Of a DNA stretch of 5,348 nucleotides, positions 1 to 5,348 are shown in pieces. Position 1 is the stretch's first letter. Each line of letters starts with the position of its first letter. A program made the translations under genes and the position numbers. The notes below the pieces were generated by a model. It made no database searches, was not told the DNA's origin, and saw only the letters and a program-made list of their open reading frames with translations. The DNA comes from Vibrio madracius (lineage in GTDB: Bacteria; Pseudomonadota; Gammaproteobacteria; Enterobacterales; Vibrionaceae): the NCBI GenBank assembly GCA_000695745.1, contig ASHK01000408.1, positions 1 to 5,348 of the forward strand, read 5' to 3'.

Positions 1-95
1 CCTCGTGATGTTTTTACCTTTATACTCAAGATTAGGCATAAGTTGAGAATATAGGTTCCCTAAAAAGCAAACACTGACAGAAACATGACGTTCTG

Positions 96-992
96 TTATT
101 GAGGGAGATACTGTCTCGCATGGCTGATAATGGCGTCAGAGACCTCACCAAGTACCCCACTTTCAAGCTGCCAATGGTGCCAATAGATTTGGTGGGACAA
201 CAATATATTTGGCGTAAGCTCTATTAATGCGCCTGAGGCCAACTCATCTTGAATCTGTAACTTAGGGATTAAACAGTAAGCAACACCAGCAACAGCAAGC
301 TTCACGAATGCCTCGGAGCTACGTACCGTATGTTTGAGTATGCTGCCTGGCATAATGTTAAAGTGTTGATTAACAAAACGTTGGTGCATCTTATCATGTT
401 GATCAAAGGCGACTGCGGGGGCTTTGATTAAGCTTTCTCTGTTCACACCTTGACTAAAGTATCGTTTGATAAAACTTGGGCTTGCCACACATAAGTAATC
501 CACTCGGCCTAAATAATCAGCGACACAACCTGAGATAGATTGCGATTCCAAACTTATCGCACCGACCACTTCACCATTTTTGAGTTTTTCAATAGTTCGC
601 CCTTCGTCATCCACAATCAAGTTAAGCTCAACTCGCTTTGCTTCTAGCAGCGGAAATAGGCTTGGCAGCAACCAAGTTGCAAGACTATCAGCGTTAGTGG
701 CTAACGATACCGAAAGAGGCTTATCACTGAGATCAGCCGCAAGCTCTGGTACTAATTCTTGTTCAAGTAGCCGTACTCGACGATATAACCCTAACAATTT
801 TTTCCCGACGGCAGTCGGTCTTGGTGGTTGCTCTCTAACCAGTACAGGCTGAGCGAGCCATTTCTCTAATTGCTTTACTCGCTGAGAAACAGCAGACTGA
901 GAAATGTACAGATGTTCTGCTGCTTTATCAAAGCTGCGTTGTTCGACGATAGCGTCCAACGCTTCAATCCATTTGTAATCTAATCCGCGCAT
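96..992 (-). CDS. argP: LysR-family transcriptional regulator ArgP (IciA), regulator of the arginine/lysine exporter
   Basis: The 298-residue product matches the usual length of ArgP (about 297). Residues about 20-41 form the N-terminal winged helix-turn-helix ([20 protein letters not shown]), followed by the linker with PPRPT at 56-60. A periplasmic-binding-like effector domain runs from about residue 90 to the end, with [11 protein letters not shown] and SSEAFVKLA resembling E. coli ArgP. In that family the protein senses lysine and arginine in the cytoplasm and activates argO; here argO lies immediately divergent, which supports the call. The ATG at 990-992 is preceded on the minus strand by AGAGGA with 6 bases between, and the N-terminus aligns with E. 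coli ArgP, so this start is well supported. Autoregulation through the shared control region is inferred from the dyad there. No frame damage is seen. Confidence 0.93.
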   Translation of the reverse strand: MRGLDYKWIEALDAIVEQRSFDKAAEHLYISQSAVSQRVKQLEKWLAQPVLVREQPPRPTAVGKKLLGLYRRVRLLEQELVPELAADLSDKPLSVSLATNADSLATWLLPSLFPLLEAKRVELNLIVDDEGRTIEKLKNGEVVGAISLESQSISGCVADYLGRVDYLCVASPSFIKRYFSQGVNRESLIKAPAVAFDQHDKMHQRFVNQHFNIMPGSILKHTVRSSEAFVKLAVAGVAYCLIPKLQIQDELASGALIELTPNILLSHQIYWHHWQLESGVLGEVSDAIISHARQYLPQ

Positions 993-1032
993 AAATCGTC
1001 CTCTTTTTCACCGTTTTGATTACAAATCACAC

Positions 1033-1060
1033 ATCATAAGCATGACTTATTTAGCATTAA
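1033..1060 (-). promoter_or_regulatory. Tentative argP promoter
   Basis: Read on the minus strand there is a -10-like TATGAT (1033-1038) and a weak -35-like TTAATG (1055-1060) with a 16-bp spacer. The predicted start would fall about 30 bases before the argP ATG. The -10 is good and the -35 poor. The LysR-type dyad at 1036-1050 covers the -10 and part of the spacer, so a regulator bound there could block transcription of argP. No equally convincing sigma70 pair was found for argO, which would be consistent with an activator-dependent promoter. Confidence 0.35.
1036..1050. promoter_or_regulatory. Candidate ArgP (LysR-type) binding box in the argP-argO divergent region
   Basis: ATAAGCATGACTTAT is a perfect dyad with 5-bp arms (ATAAG/CTTAT) around a 5-bp centre. 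It contains T-N11-A (T1037, A1049), the classic core of LysR-type regulator sites. It lies between a LysR-type gene and its expected target and overlaps the best argP promoter candidate. That is the arrangement expected for autorepression of argP and activation of argO. The dyad is seen directly; its assignment to ArgP is inferred from position and family behaviour. Confidence 0.55.
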
Positions 1061-1078
1061 TATTATTAACTATGCTAA
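1051..1078. repeat. Perfect 7-bp inverted repeat next to the LysR box (possible second operator half)
   Basis: TTAGCAT (1051-1057) and ATGCTAA (1072-1078) are exact reverse complements separated by 14 bp, so the arm centres are 21 bp apart, about two helical turns. It begins directly after the T-N11-A dyad, on the argO-proximal side, where LysR-type regulators often contact a second, weaker activation site. A regulatory role is inference; a chance AT-rich repeat is possible. Confidence 0.4.
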
Positions 1079-1134
1079 TAATAAACCAATCGTTATTCTC
1101 TCGCTCTCTTTTGTACAGTGGTGAGGAAATTAAA

Positions 1135-1755
1135 GTGAATTTTTGGGTGCTTCTTCAAGGTTTCGGATTGGGCGCGACAATGATTATCCCAATTGGCGCT
1201 CAGAATGCTTACGTTTTAAATCAAGGAATTAAACGTAATCATCACCTAACAACAGCCACTGTGTGTAGTCTGCTTGATATGACATTTATCTCTTTAGGCA
1301 TTTTCGGTGGTGGGGCCATCTTGTCACAAAATGAACTGCTACTGACCGGCGTGACGCTGGGTGGAATTGCATTTCTAACAGGTTACGGCTTGCTCTCCCT
1401 AAAAAGTGCCTTTAAGACACCATCCGCTCAAGAATCTTCAGGTGAGGTCTTAGCTCGCGGTCGCCGCACTGTGGTTCTTGGCGCATTAGCAGTGACCGTT
1501 TTAAACCCACACCTCTACTTAGATACCGTAGTGATTCTTGGCTCTATTGGCGGACAGTTTGAAGGAAACGATCGTATTGCTTTTGCTATTGGTACTGTAC
1601 TCGCGTCATTTGTTTGGTTTTATTCCCTATCACTGGGTGCTGCAAAGCTTGGGCCTACCTTGTCTAAGCCAAAAGTGAAAAAAGGCATCGACTTGGCAGT
1701 AGCTGCAATGATGTTTACTATCGCCATACTGTTGACGAAAGGACTCATGGCTTAA
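1135..1755 (+). CDS. argO: LysE/ArgO-family basic amino acid exporter
   Basis: This inner-membrane exporter of arginine (and lysine or toxic analogues such as canavanine in the family) reads as 206 residues, close to E. coli ArgO (211). The GTG at 1135 is chosen because GAGGAA (1123-1128) sits 6 bp upstream and the protein then begins MNFWVLLQGFGLGATMIIPIGAQN, matching the family N-terminus. The in-frame ATG at 1042 would add 31 residues encoded by the regulatory repeats. Family hallmarks are PIGAQN at 19-24, the conserved acidic residue in the second segment (D48), and NPHLYLD at 124-130. Five or six hydrophobic segments span the length, with a polar loop around residues 93-111. It is divergent from argP, its expected activator, and ends 2 bp before the next gene. 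Confidence 0.9.
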   Translation: MNFWVLLQGFGLGATMIIPIGAQNAYVLNQGIKRNHHLTTATVCSLLDMTFISLGIFGGGAILSQNELLLTGVTLGGIAFLTGYGLLSLKSAFKTPSAQESSGEVLARGRRTVVLGALAVTVLNPHLYLDTVVILGSIGGQFEGNDRIAFAIGTVLASFVWFYSLSLGAAKLGPTLSKPKVKKGIDLAVAAMMFTIAILLTKGLMA

Positions 1756-1757
1756 CG

Positions 1758-2261
1758 ATGGATAATACTCAGCAGATATACTTGACCAATGTTGCCCTAC
1801 TCGAAGAGCATGCTATTTCATTTAACCAATGGCAACACGAACCTATTCTCGACTTTGCCACCGATGAGCGCATTGCCAAAGAGCTAGGGTGGACTGGCGT
1901 GCATAGTAAAAGTCTATTTTTGAAGAAGAAAGGGGGCGGCTTTGTCCTGTTTCTTACCGACAAAGATACTCGACTCGATAAAACCACTTTGAAACAAGCG
2001 GTTGGGAAGCGCACGTCCATTTGCAGCAACGAAGAGATGATTGAGCAAATAGGTTGTGTACCAGGGGCTGTCTGCCCTATTGGATTACCAGAAGAGATAA
2101 CAATTGTAGTCGATAAGGCTCTGTTGTTAGCTCAGGAAGTCTTATACACCCCAGGACTGCCTGAATGGACATTCGGCCTATCCGGAATAGATTTGCAGCG
2201 AGTACTGTCGTTGCTCCCCAATCACATAGTAGAGATAGACATAAAAAAAGGTGAAGCATAA
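1758..2261 (+). CDS. YbaK/ProX-type aminoacyl-tRNA deacylase (prolyl-tRNA synthetase-associated domain protein)
   Basis: The 167-residue soluble protein is a single INS/YbaK-like editing domain. This family hydrolyses mischarged tRNAs in trans, commonly Ala-tRNA(Pro) or Cys-tRNA(Pro). Recognisable features are GVHSKSLFLK at 47-56, with the family's conserved lysine (K51), and GCVPGAVCPIGLP at 99-111, the loop typical of the fold. A C-terminal TPGLPEWTFGLSG follows at about 131-143. The HSKSLFLK form resembles ProXp-ala/PrdX-like members more than classic YbaK, but the substrate cannot be fixed from sequence. The ATG lies 2 bp after the argO stop. AAAGGA is about 15 bp away, too far for a good site of its own, so translational coupling to argO is likely. 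Its last codons also encode a terminator hairpin. Confidence 0.82.
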   Translation: MDNTQQIYLTNVALLEEHAISFNQWQHEPILDFATDERIAKELGWTGVHSKSLFLKKKGGGFVLFLTDKDTRLDKTTLKQAVGKRTSICSNEEMIEQIGCVPGAVCPIGLPEEITIVVDKALLLAQEVLYTPGLPEWTFGLSGIDLQRVLSLLPNHIVEIDIKKGEA

Positions 2262-2270
2262 TGCTTCACC
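2243..2270 (-). terminator. Intrinsic terminator of mscS, embedded in the 3' end of the deacylase gene
   Basis: GGTGAAGCA (2250-2258) pairs perfectly with TGCTTCACC (2262-2270) around the 3-base loop TAA, which is the deacylase stop codon. On the minus strand the hairpin is followed by seven T (2249-2243), a canonical intrinsic terminator 28 bp beyond the mscS stop. On the plus strand the stem is followed by a weaker tract (TTGGTGCTTTTT), so some termination in that direction is possible. The last sense codons and stop of the plus-strand gene therefore form one hairpin arm and its loop. Confidence 0.85.
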
Positions 2271-2298
2271 TTGGTGCTTTTTCGACACTAAACGCTGT

Positions 2299-3164
2299 TT
2301 AGCTATCGACTTTGTTCAAATGCACATCCATTTGCGGGAATGGAATTTCGATGCCTTCTGCATCCAGTGCTTCTTTAATCGCTTGAAGCGAATCAAAATA
2401 AACATCCCAGTACTGCTCTGTGCGAACCCAAGGACGCACAACAAAGTTCACGGAAGAGTCTGCAAGTGCCACAACACCAATCGTAGTGCCTGGCTCTTTT
2501 AAGATACGTTCATCGGCTTCAAGAGTTTTACGAATCACTTCTTGAGTCTTCTTGAGATCGGCTCCGTAAGAGACACCGATAACATGGTCAATACGACGGG
2601 TCGCATGACGAGAATAGTTAGTAATTGGCGAGCAATAACCGACGCGTTAGGTACTACCACCATTTTATTGTCCGGCGTAGTAAGAATCGTTTGGAAGATT
2701 TGAATCGAGTCTACTGAACCTGCAACTCCACCAATCTCTACATAGTCACCAGATTTGAATGGGCGGAAACCCACAATCAAGACACCTGCAGCAAAGTTAG
2801 AGAGTGAACCTTGTAGCGCCAAACCGATAGCTAAACCAGCAGCACCGATTACCGCTACCACTGACGCGGTTTGAACACCAATTCGGCTTAATGCCGCGAT
2901 TAAAACGATAACGAATAATGTGTAGCGAACAATACCGTGGATAAACTCAACAACGGCCTTATCCATTTTCTTCTTATGCAGCAACTTAGAAACGCTATTC
3001 GCCACCGCTTTTACAACGATGTTACCGATAAACAGGATCAGAATAGCTGAAATGATGTTTACGCCGTATTGGACAAGTAAATCGGAGTTGTTGGTTAACC
3101 ACTGCTCCGCTTTCGAAAACCCATCCACGATAGGTGCGTGGATCTCAACTGACTCATTGGCCAT
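2299..3164 (-). pseudogene. mscS: Small-conductance mechanosensitive channel MscS, interrupted by a single-base frameshift (possibly a sequencing error)
   Basis: MscS is an inner-membrane heptameric channel that opens under hypo-osmotic membrane tension. The frame from ATG 3162-3164 (GAGGT 8 bases upstream) gives TM1 at about 31-54, TM2 at about 76-94 and the pore helix TM3 at about 98-130. The GAAGLAIGLALQGSLSNFAAG motif region (107-127) includes the gate-equivalent leucines 111 and 115. The beta domain follows (FRPFKSGDYVEIGGVAGSV). After VVVPNASVIA (residue 178, codon 2631-2633) the frame is lost and ends at 2535. Adding one base at 2630/2631 restores PITNYSRHATRR, then the alpha/beta C-terminus ending FPFPQMDV. 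The restored protein is 288 residues, against 286 in E. coli. As written, the channel would lack most of its cytoplasmic cage. Coding quality is high on both sides, so recent mutation or sequencing error is likely rather than old decay. Confidence 0.9.
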
Positions 3165-3177
3165 ATTGTTTTACCTC

Positions 3178-3270
3178 TTGAAAGTATGAATAGTGCGAAG
3201 CAAACCTTAGCTAATACCACTGTACTATTAGCAAAAGCGAGCCTGGCGAAAAGTATTGAAAGTATGAATA
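3178..3270. repeat. 15-bp perfect direct repeat upstream of mscS
   Basis: TTGAAAGTATGAATA occurs exactly at 3178-3192 and again at 3256-3270, a 78-bp period. Similarity does not extend past either end. The first copy touches the mscS ribosome-binding site. The second is flanked by GTATTG (3253-3258) and CAATAC (3272-3277), a small inverted repeat. The intervening sequence is AT-rich and non-coding. A role as regulator sites for mscS or as the trace of a small duplication is inference. Confidence 0.6.
3210..3232. repeat. 7-bp-arm inverted repeat between the mscS and fbaA genes
   Basis: GCTAATA (3210-3216) and TATTAGC (3226-3232) are exact reverse complements separated by 9 bp (CCACTGTAC). The repeat lies about 46 bases upstream of the mscS start, between the two direct-repeat copies. 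There is no T-run, so it is not a terminator. It could be an operator for a dimeric regulator of mscS; nothing in the sequence identifies the protein. Confidence 0.4.
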
Positions 3271-3359
3271 CCAATACACATTACTTAACAAAAGGTTACG
3301 CAAACATATGCGTTTACGCCAGTTTTTTTAATCGCAATCACATAATTTTCATTAGTGAC

Positions 3360-3390
3360 AAAAAAAGCCGCTCTAAAGAGCGGCTTTTTT
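3360..3390 (-). terminator. Strong intrinsic terminator after fbaA (bidirectional in form)
   Basis: GCCGCTC (3367-3373) and GAGCGGC (3378-3384) form a perfect GC-rich 7-bp stem with loop TAAA. They are flanked by A7 (3360-3366) and T6 (3385-3390). On the minus strand it follows the fbaA stop by 35 bases and ends in seven T, a textbook terminator. The symmetry means it could also stop plus-strand transcripts. It separates the glycolytic genes from mscS, so mscS probably has its own promoter. Confidence 0.9.
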
Positions 3391-3425
3391 AATCTTACTA
3401 TCAGTTAAATCTTATGCGATTTATC

Positions 3426-4502
3426 TTATAGTACGTCGATAGCGTTTAGGTCAGCAAATGCTTTCTCTAGACGTGCAACCATTGAAGATTGACCAGCACG
3501 TAGCCATACGCGTGGGTCGTAGTACTTCTTGTTTGGCGCGTCTTCACCAGTTGGGTTACCGATTTGACCTTGTAGGTAATCATGGTTCTCAGCTTCGTAA
3601 GAACGGACACCGTCCCAAGTTGCCCACTGTGTATCAGTATCGATGTTCATTTTGATAACACCGTAGCCGATAGATTCTTGGATTTCTGCTTCAGTAGAGC
3701 CAGAACCACCGTGGAACACGAAGTTTAGAGCGTTAGGTGCAATACCGAACTTCTCTGCACAGTATGCTTGAGAGTCACGTAGGATAGTTGGAGTTAGAAC
3801 AACGTTACCTGGCTTGTATACACCGTGTACGTTACCGAAAGAAGCAGCGATAGTGAAACGTGGGCTGATAGCACTTAGTTTCTCGTATGCGTATGCAACA
3901 TCTTCAGGAGAAGTGTATAGCTCAGATGCGTCCATGTGAGAGTTATCTACACCGTCTTCTTCACCACCAGTACAACCAAGTTCGATCTCAAGAGTCATAC
4001 CCATTTTAGCCATGCGCTCTAGGTACTTAGCAGAGATTTCGATGTTCTCTTCTAGAGACTCTTCAGAAAGGTCAATCATGTGAGAAGAGAATAGTGGCTT
4101 ACCAGTTTGAGCGAAGAACTCTTCACCTGCATCTAGAAGACCGTCGATCCAAGGTAGAAGTTTCTTAGCCGCGTGGTCAGTGTGAAGAATTACTGGAATA
4201 CCGTAAGACTCAGCAACTGCGTGAACGTATTTTGCACCAGCAACTGCACCTAGGATTTGTGCGCCTTGACCTTCAAGCTTAACGCCTTTACCAGCGAAGA
4301 AGCCAGCACCGCCGTTAGAGAACTGAACAACAACTGGAGCTTTTACTTTAGCTGCTGCTTCAAGAACACCGTTGATAGAGTCAGTGTTAACTACGTTTAC
4401 TGCAGGAAGAGCGAAGTTGTTCTCTTTAGCAACTTCAAATACTTTTTGAACGTCATCGCCAGAGATAACACCTGGTTTTACGAAGTCGAAGATCTTAGAC
4501 AT
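3426..4502 (-). CDS. fbaA: Class II fructose-bisphosphate aldolase
   Basis: This zinc-dependent cytosolic enzyme interconverts fructose 1,6-bisphosphate with dihydroxyacetone phosphate and glyceraldehyde 3-phosphate in glycolysis and gluconeogenesis. The 358 residues match E. coli FbaA (359) and key positions keep E. coli numbering. HTDH (107-110) carries catalytic D109 and zinc ligand H110. E174 in LEIELGCTGGEEDG, H226 in NVHGVYKP and H264 in FHGGSGS complete the metal and phosphate sites. The active-site E182 and the N286/D288 motif (NIDTD) are also present. The ATG at 4500-4502 has AGGA 8 bases upstream. Codon choice is strongly biased, as expected for a very highly expressed gene. It lies 138 bp after pgk in the conserved pgk-fbaA order, with its own promoter candidate and a strong terminator. 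The frame is intact. Confidence 0.98.
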   Translation of the reverse strand: MSKIFDFVKPGVISGDDVQKVFEVAKENNFALPAVNVVNTDSINGVLEAAAKVKAPVVVQFSNGGAGFFAGKGVKLEGQGAQILGAVAGAKYVHAVAESYGIPVILHTDHAAKKLLPWIDGLLDAGEEFFAQTGKPLFSSHMIDLSEESLEENIEISAKYLERMAKMGMTLEIELGCTGGEEDGVDNSHMDASELYTSPEDVAYAYEKLSAISPRFTIAASFGNVHGVYKPGNVVLTPTILRDSQAYCAEKFGIAPNALNFVFHGGSGSTEAEIQESIGYGVIKMNIDTDTQWATWDGVRSYEAENHDYLQGQIGNPTGEDAPNKKYYDPRVWLRAGQSSMVARLEKAFADLNAIDVL

Positions 4503-4541
4503 GGAATAAGTCCTATTTTCTGTCGTTTTAAATAAAAGTTG

Positions 4542-4553
4542 GCAATCGTTTGC
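4542..4553. promoter_or_regulatory. Candidate LacI-family-type operator in the fbaA leader
   Basis: On the minus strand GCAAACGATTGC is an imperfect palindrome (GCAA/TTGC arms) around a central CG step. That is the style of LacI/GalR-family operators such as PurR (GCAAACGTTTGC core) and Cra (GAAACGATTC). It sits about 8-19 bases past the predicted fbaA transcription start and 39 bases before the ATG, a typical repressor position. In enterobacteria the pgk-fbaA operon is a known Cra target, but this site is closer to the PurR core, so the regulator is not identified. Confidence 0.4.
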
Positions 4554-4567
4554 TCACAATGCGCGGC

Positions 4568-4576
4568 ATTGTATCA
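4568..4576 (-). promoter_or_regulatory. Extended -10 promoter candidate for fbaA
   Basis: The minus strand reads TGATACAAT, an extended -10 element (TG, one base, TACAAT at 4568-4573). The predicted start is near 4561, giving a leader of about 59 bases to the fbaA ATG. A -35 match is poor (CTGCAA with a 17-bp spacer), as is usual with extended -10 promoters. It lies downstream of the weak pgk terminator, so fbaA can be expressed independently as well as by readthrough. Confidence 0.5.
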
Positions 4577-4601
4577 GAGTTAATCCGCCATTGCAGCATA
4601 G

Positions 4602-4626
4602 ATAAAAGCGGACCAATCAGCCCGCT
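4602..4626 (-). terminator. Weak intrinsic terminator or attenuator between pgk and fbaA
   Basis: On the minus strand AGCGGGC (4626-4620), loop TGATTG and GTCCGCT (4613-4607) form a 7-bp stem with one G-T wobble, followed directly by TTTAT (4606-4602). It begins 14 bases after the pgk stop. The short stem and interrupted T tract suggest partial termination, allowing readthrough from pgk into fbaA. Confidence 0.5.
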
Positions 4627-4640
4627 CTATAAAAGATTGA

Positions 4641-5348
4641 TTATGCTTTAGCACGCTCTTCTAGCATTGCTACTGCTGGTAGTACTTTACCTTCAACGAA
4701 TTCAAGGAATGCACCGCCACCTGTAGAGATGTAAGAAACGTCAGCTTTGATACCGAACTTGTCGATAGCTGCTAGCGTGTCACCACCACCTGCTACAGAG
4801 AAACCTTCTGATTCAGCGATCGCTTTAGAAATGCCTTCAGTACCTGCTTCGAAGTTCTTGAATTCGAATACACCTACAGGCCGTTCCATAGGATAGTTTT
4901 AGCATCTTTTAGGATTTTCGCTAGTTCCGCTGTTGAGTCAGGACCTAGGTCGAAAATCATGTCGTCGTCTTGAACTTCAGAAACGTGTTTGATTTCTGCT
5001 TCTGCGTTCTCATCGAATGCTTTTGCACAAGCTACATCCGTTGCCACTGGAATTGCACACTCATCCATTAGCTTCTTAGCAGTCTCTACTAGGTCTGCTT
5101 CGTATAGAGACTTACCTACGTTGTGACCCGCCGCTGCGATGAACGTGTTTGCGATACCACCACCAACAACAAGTTGGTCAGCAATTTTAGATAGAGATTC
5201 AAGAACCGTTAGCTTAGTTGAAACTTTTGAACCACCTACGATAGCAACCATTGGACGAGCAGGCTTGTCCATTGCTTTGCCTAGCGCTTCTAGTTCATTA
5301 GCAAGTAGAGGACCAGCACAAGCTACAGGTGCGTGCATACCTACACCG
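4641..5348 (-). pseudogene. pgk: Phosphoglycerate kinase, C-terminal part; cut by the window edge and interrupted by a single-base frameshift (probably a sequencing error)
   Basis: PGK transfers phosphate between 1,3-bisphosphoglycerate and ADP in the cytosol, the first ATP-forming step of glycolysis. The window holds about 236 residues of a family usually about 387 long; the N-terminus lies beyond position 5348, where the frame is still open ([13 protein letters not shown]). Visible signatures are GGSKVSTKL (nucleotide-binding lysines), [17 protein letters not shown] and [18 protein letters not shown] near the C-terminus. The frame breaks inside the conserved WNGPVGVFE nucleotide-site motif. 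As written AAC GGC CTG TAG ends translation at 4874, but one extra C (a G on the plus strand at the GG of 4879-4880) restores NGPVGVFEF and reading to the stop at 4641. Loss of this enzyme would be very costly and flanking conservation is perfect, so I favour an error in a GGG run over a real pseudogene. Confidence 0.93.

Noticed and set aside
77..96. Hairpin ACAGAA/TTCTGT at the argP stop as a terminator
   Set aside because: The stem is short and A/T-rich and no T-run follows it directly on the minus strand.
1042..1134. An N-terminal 31-residue extension of argO from the ATG at 1042
   Set aside because: The GTG at 1135 has a good ribosome-binding site and gives the family-standard N-terminus; the extension overlaps the putative regulatory dyads and has no homology I recognise.
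993..1134. A lysine riboswitch or other structured leader before argO
   Set aside because: The region is only 142 bp and AT-rich, contains none of the conserved helices, and is shared with argP; dyads suit protein binding better.
2251..2502. Plus-strand open frame antisense to mscS, and similar frames opposite argP, the deacylase gene and fbaA
   Set aside because: They are shadows of well-supported genes, with low-complexity or unrecognisable products and no initiation signals.
3186..3392. A 68-residue plus-strand open frame between mscS and fbaA
   Set aside because: Its 3' end is made by the fbaA terminator, it spans intergenic repeats, has no convincing ribosome-binding site and has no recognisable domain.
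4545..4560. A CRP site from TTGTGAGC near the fbaA promoter
   Set aside because: Only the TGTGA half is present; there is no matching TCACA half at the right spacing.
4874..4889. Programmed ribosomal frameshifting as an explanation for the pgk and mscS breaks
   Set aside because: There is no slippery heptamer with a downstream structure at either site, and neither family is known to use it.

Overview
The window looks like a core chromosomal segment of a gamma-proteobacterium, most likely Vibrionaceae (probably Vibrio). The genus is inferred from remembered protein similarity and gene order, not from a search. The set pgk, fbaA, mscS, argO and argP is also clustered in enterobacteria, but here argP and argO are adjacent and divergent. 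Every gene belongs to a known family. I see no mobile element, CRISPR array, RNA gene or phage gene, and no evidence of an undescribed multi-gene system.

Layout from left to right. Positions 1-95 lie downstream of argP and hold nothing I can assign. A complete minus-strand argP (LysR-type regulator) is followed by a 142-bp divergent control region. That region carries a LysR-type T-N11-A dyad and a second perfect inverted repeat. Next, on the plus strand, come argO (basic amino acid exporter, GTG start) and, 2 bp later, a YbaK/ProX-type aminoacyl-tRNA deacylase gene. They probably form one transcript. A hairpin embedded in the last codons of the deacylase gene serves as terminator for the convergent minus-strand mscS.

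mscS (mechanosensitive channel) and pgk (phosphoglycerate kinase) are each broken by an apparent single missing base, with excellent coding sequence on both sides. Intact fbaA (class II fructose-bisphosphate aldolase) lies between them. The 261-bp gap between mscS and fbaA holds a strong bidirectional terminator, a 15-bp direct repeat and a 7-bp-arm inverted repeat. The 138-bp pgk-fbaA gap holds a weak hairpin terminator, an extended -10 promoter for fbaA, and a LacI-family-like operator just downstream of the predicted transcription start. pgk runs off the right edge, so only its C-terminal part is present.

Functionally, pgk and fbaA belong to glycolysis/gluconeogenesis and are probably partly co-transcribed. 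mscS is an osmotic safety valve. argP and argO form a sensor/exporter pair for basic amino acids. The two frame breaks are the most notable anomalies. Because one hits a central metabolic gene at a G-run and neither flank shows decay, sequencing or assembly error is the leading explanation.
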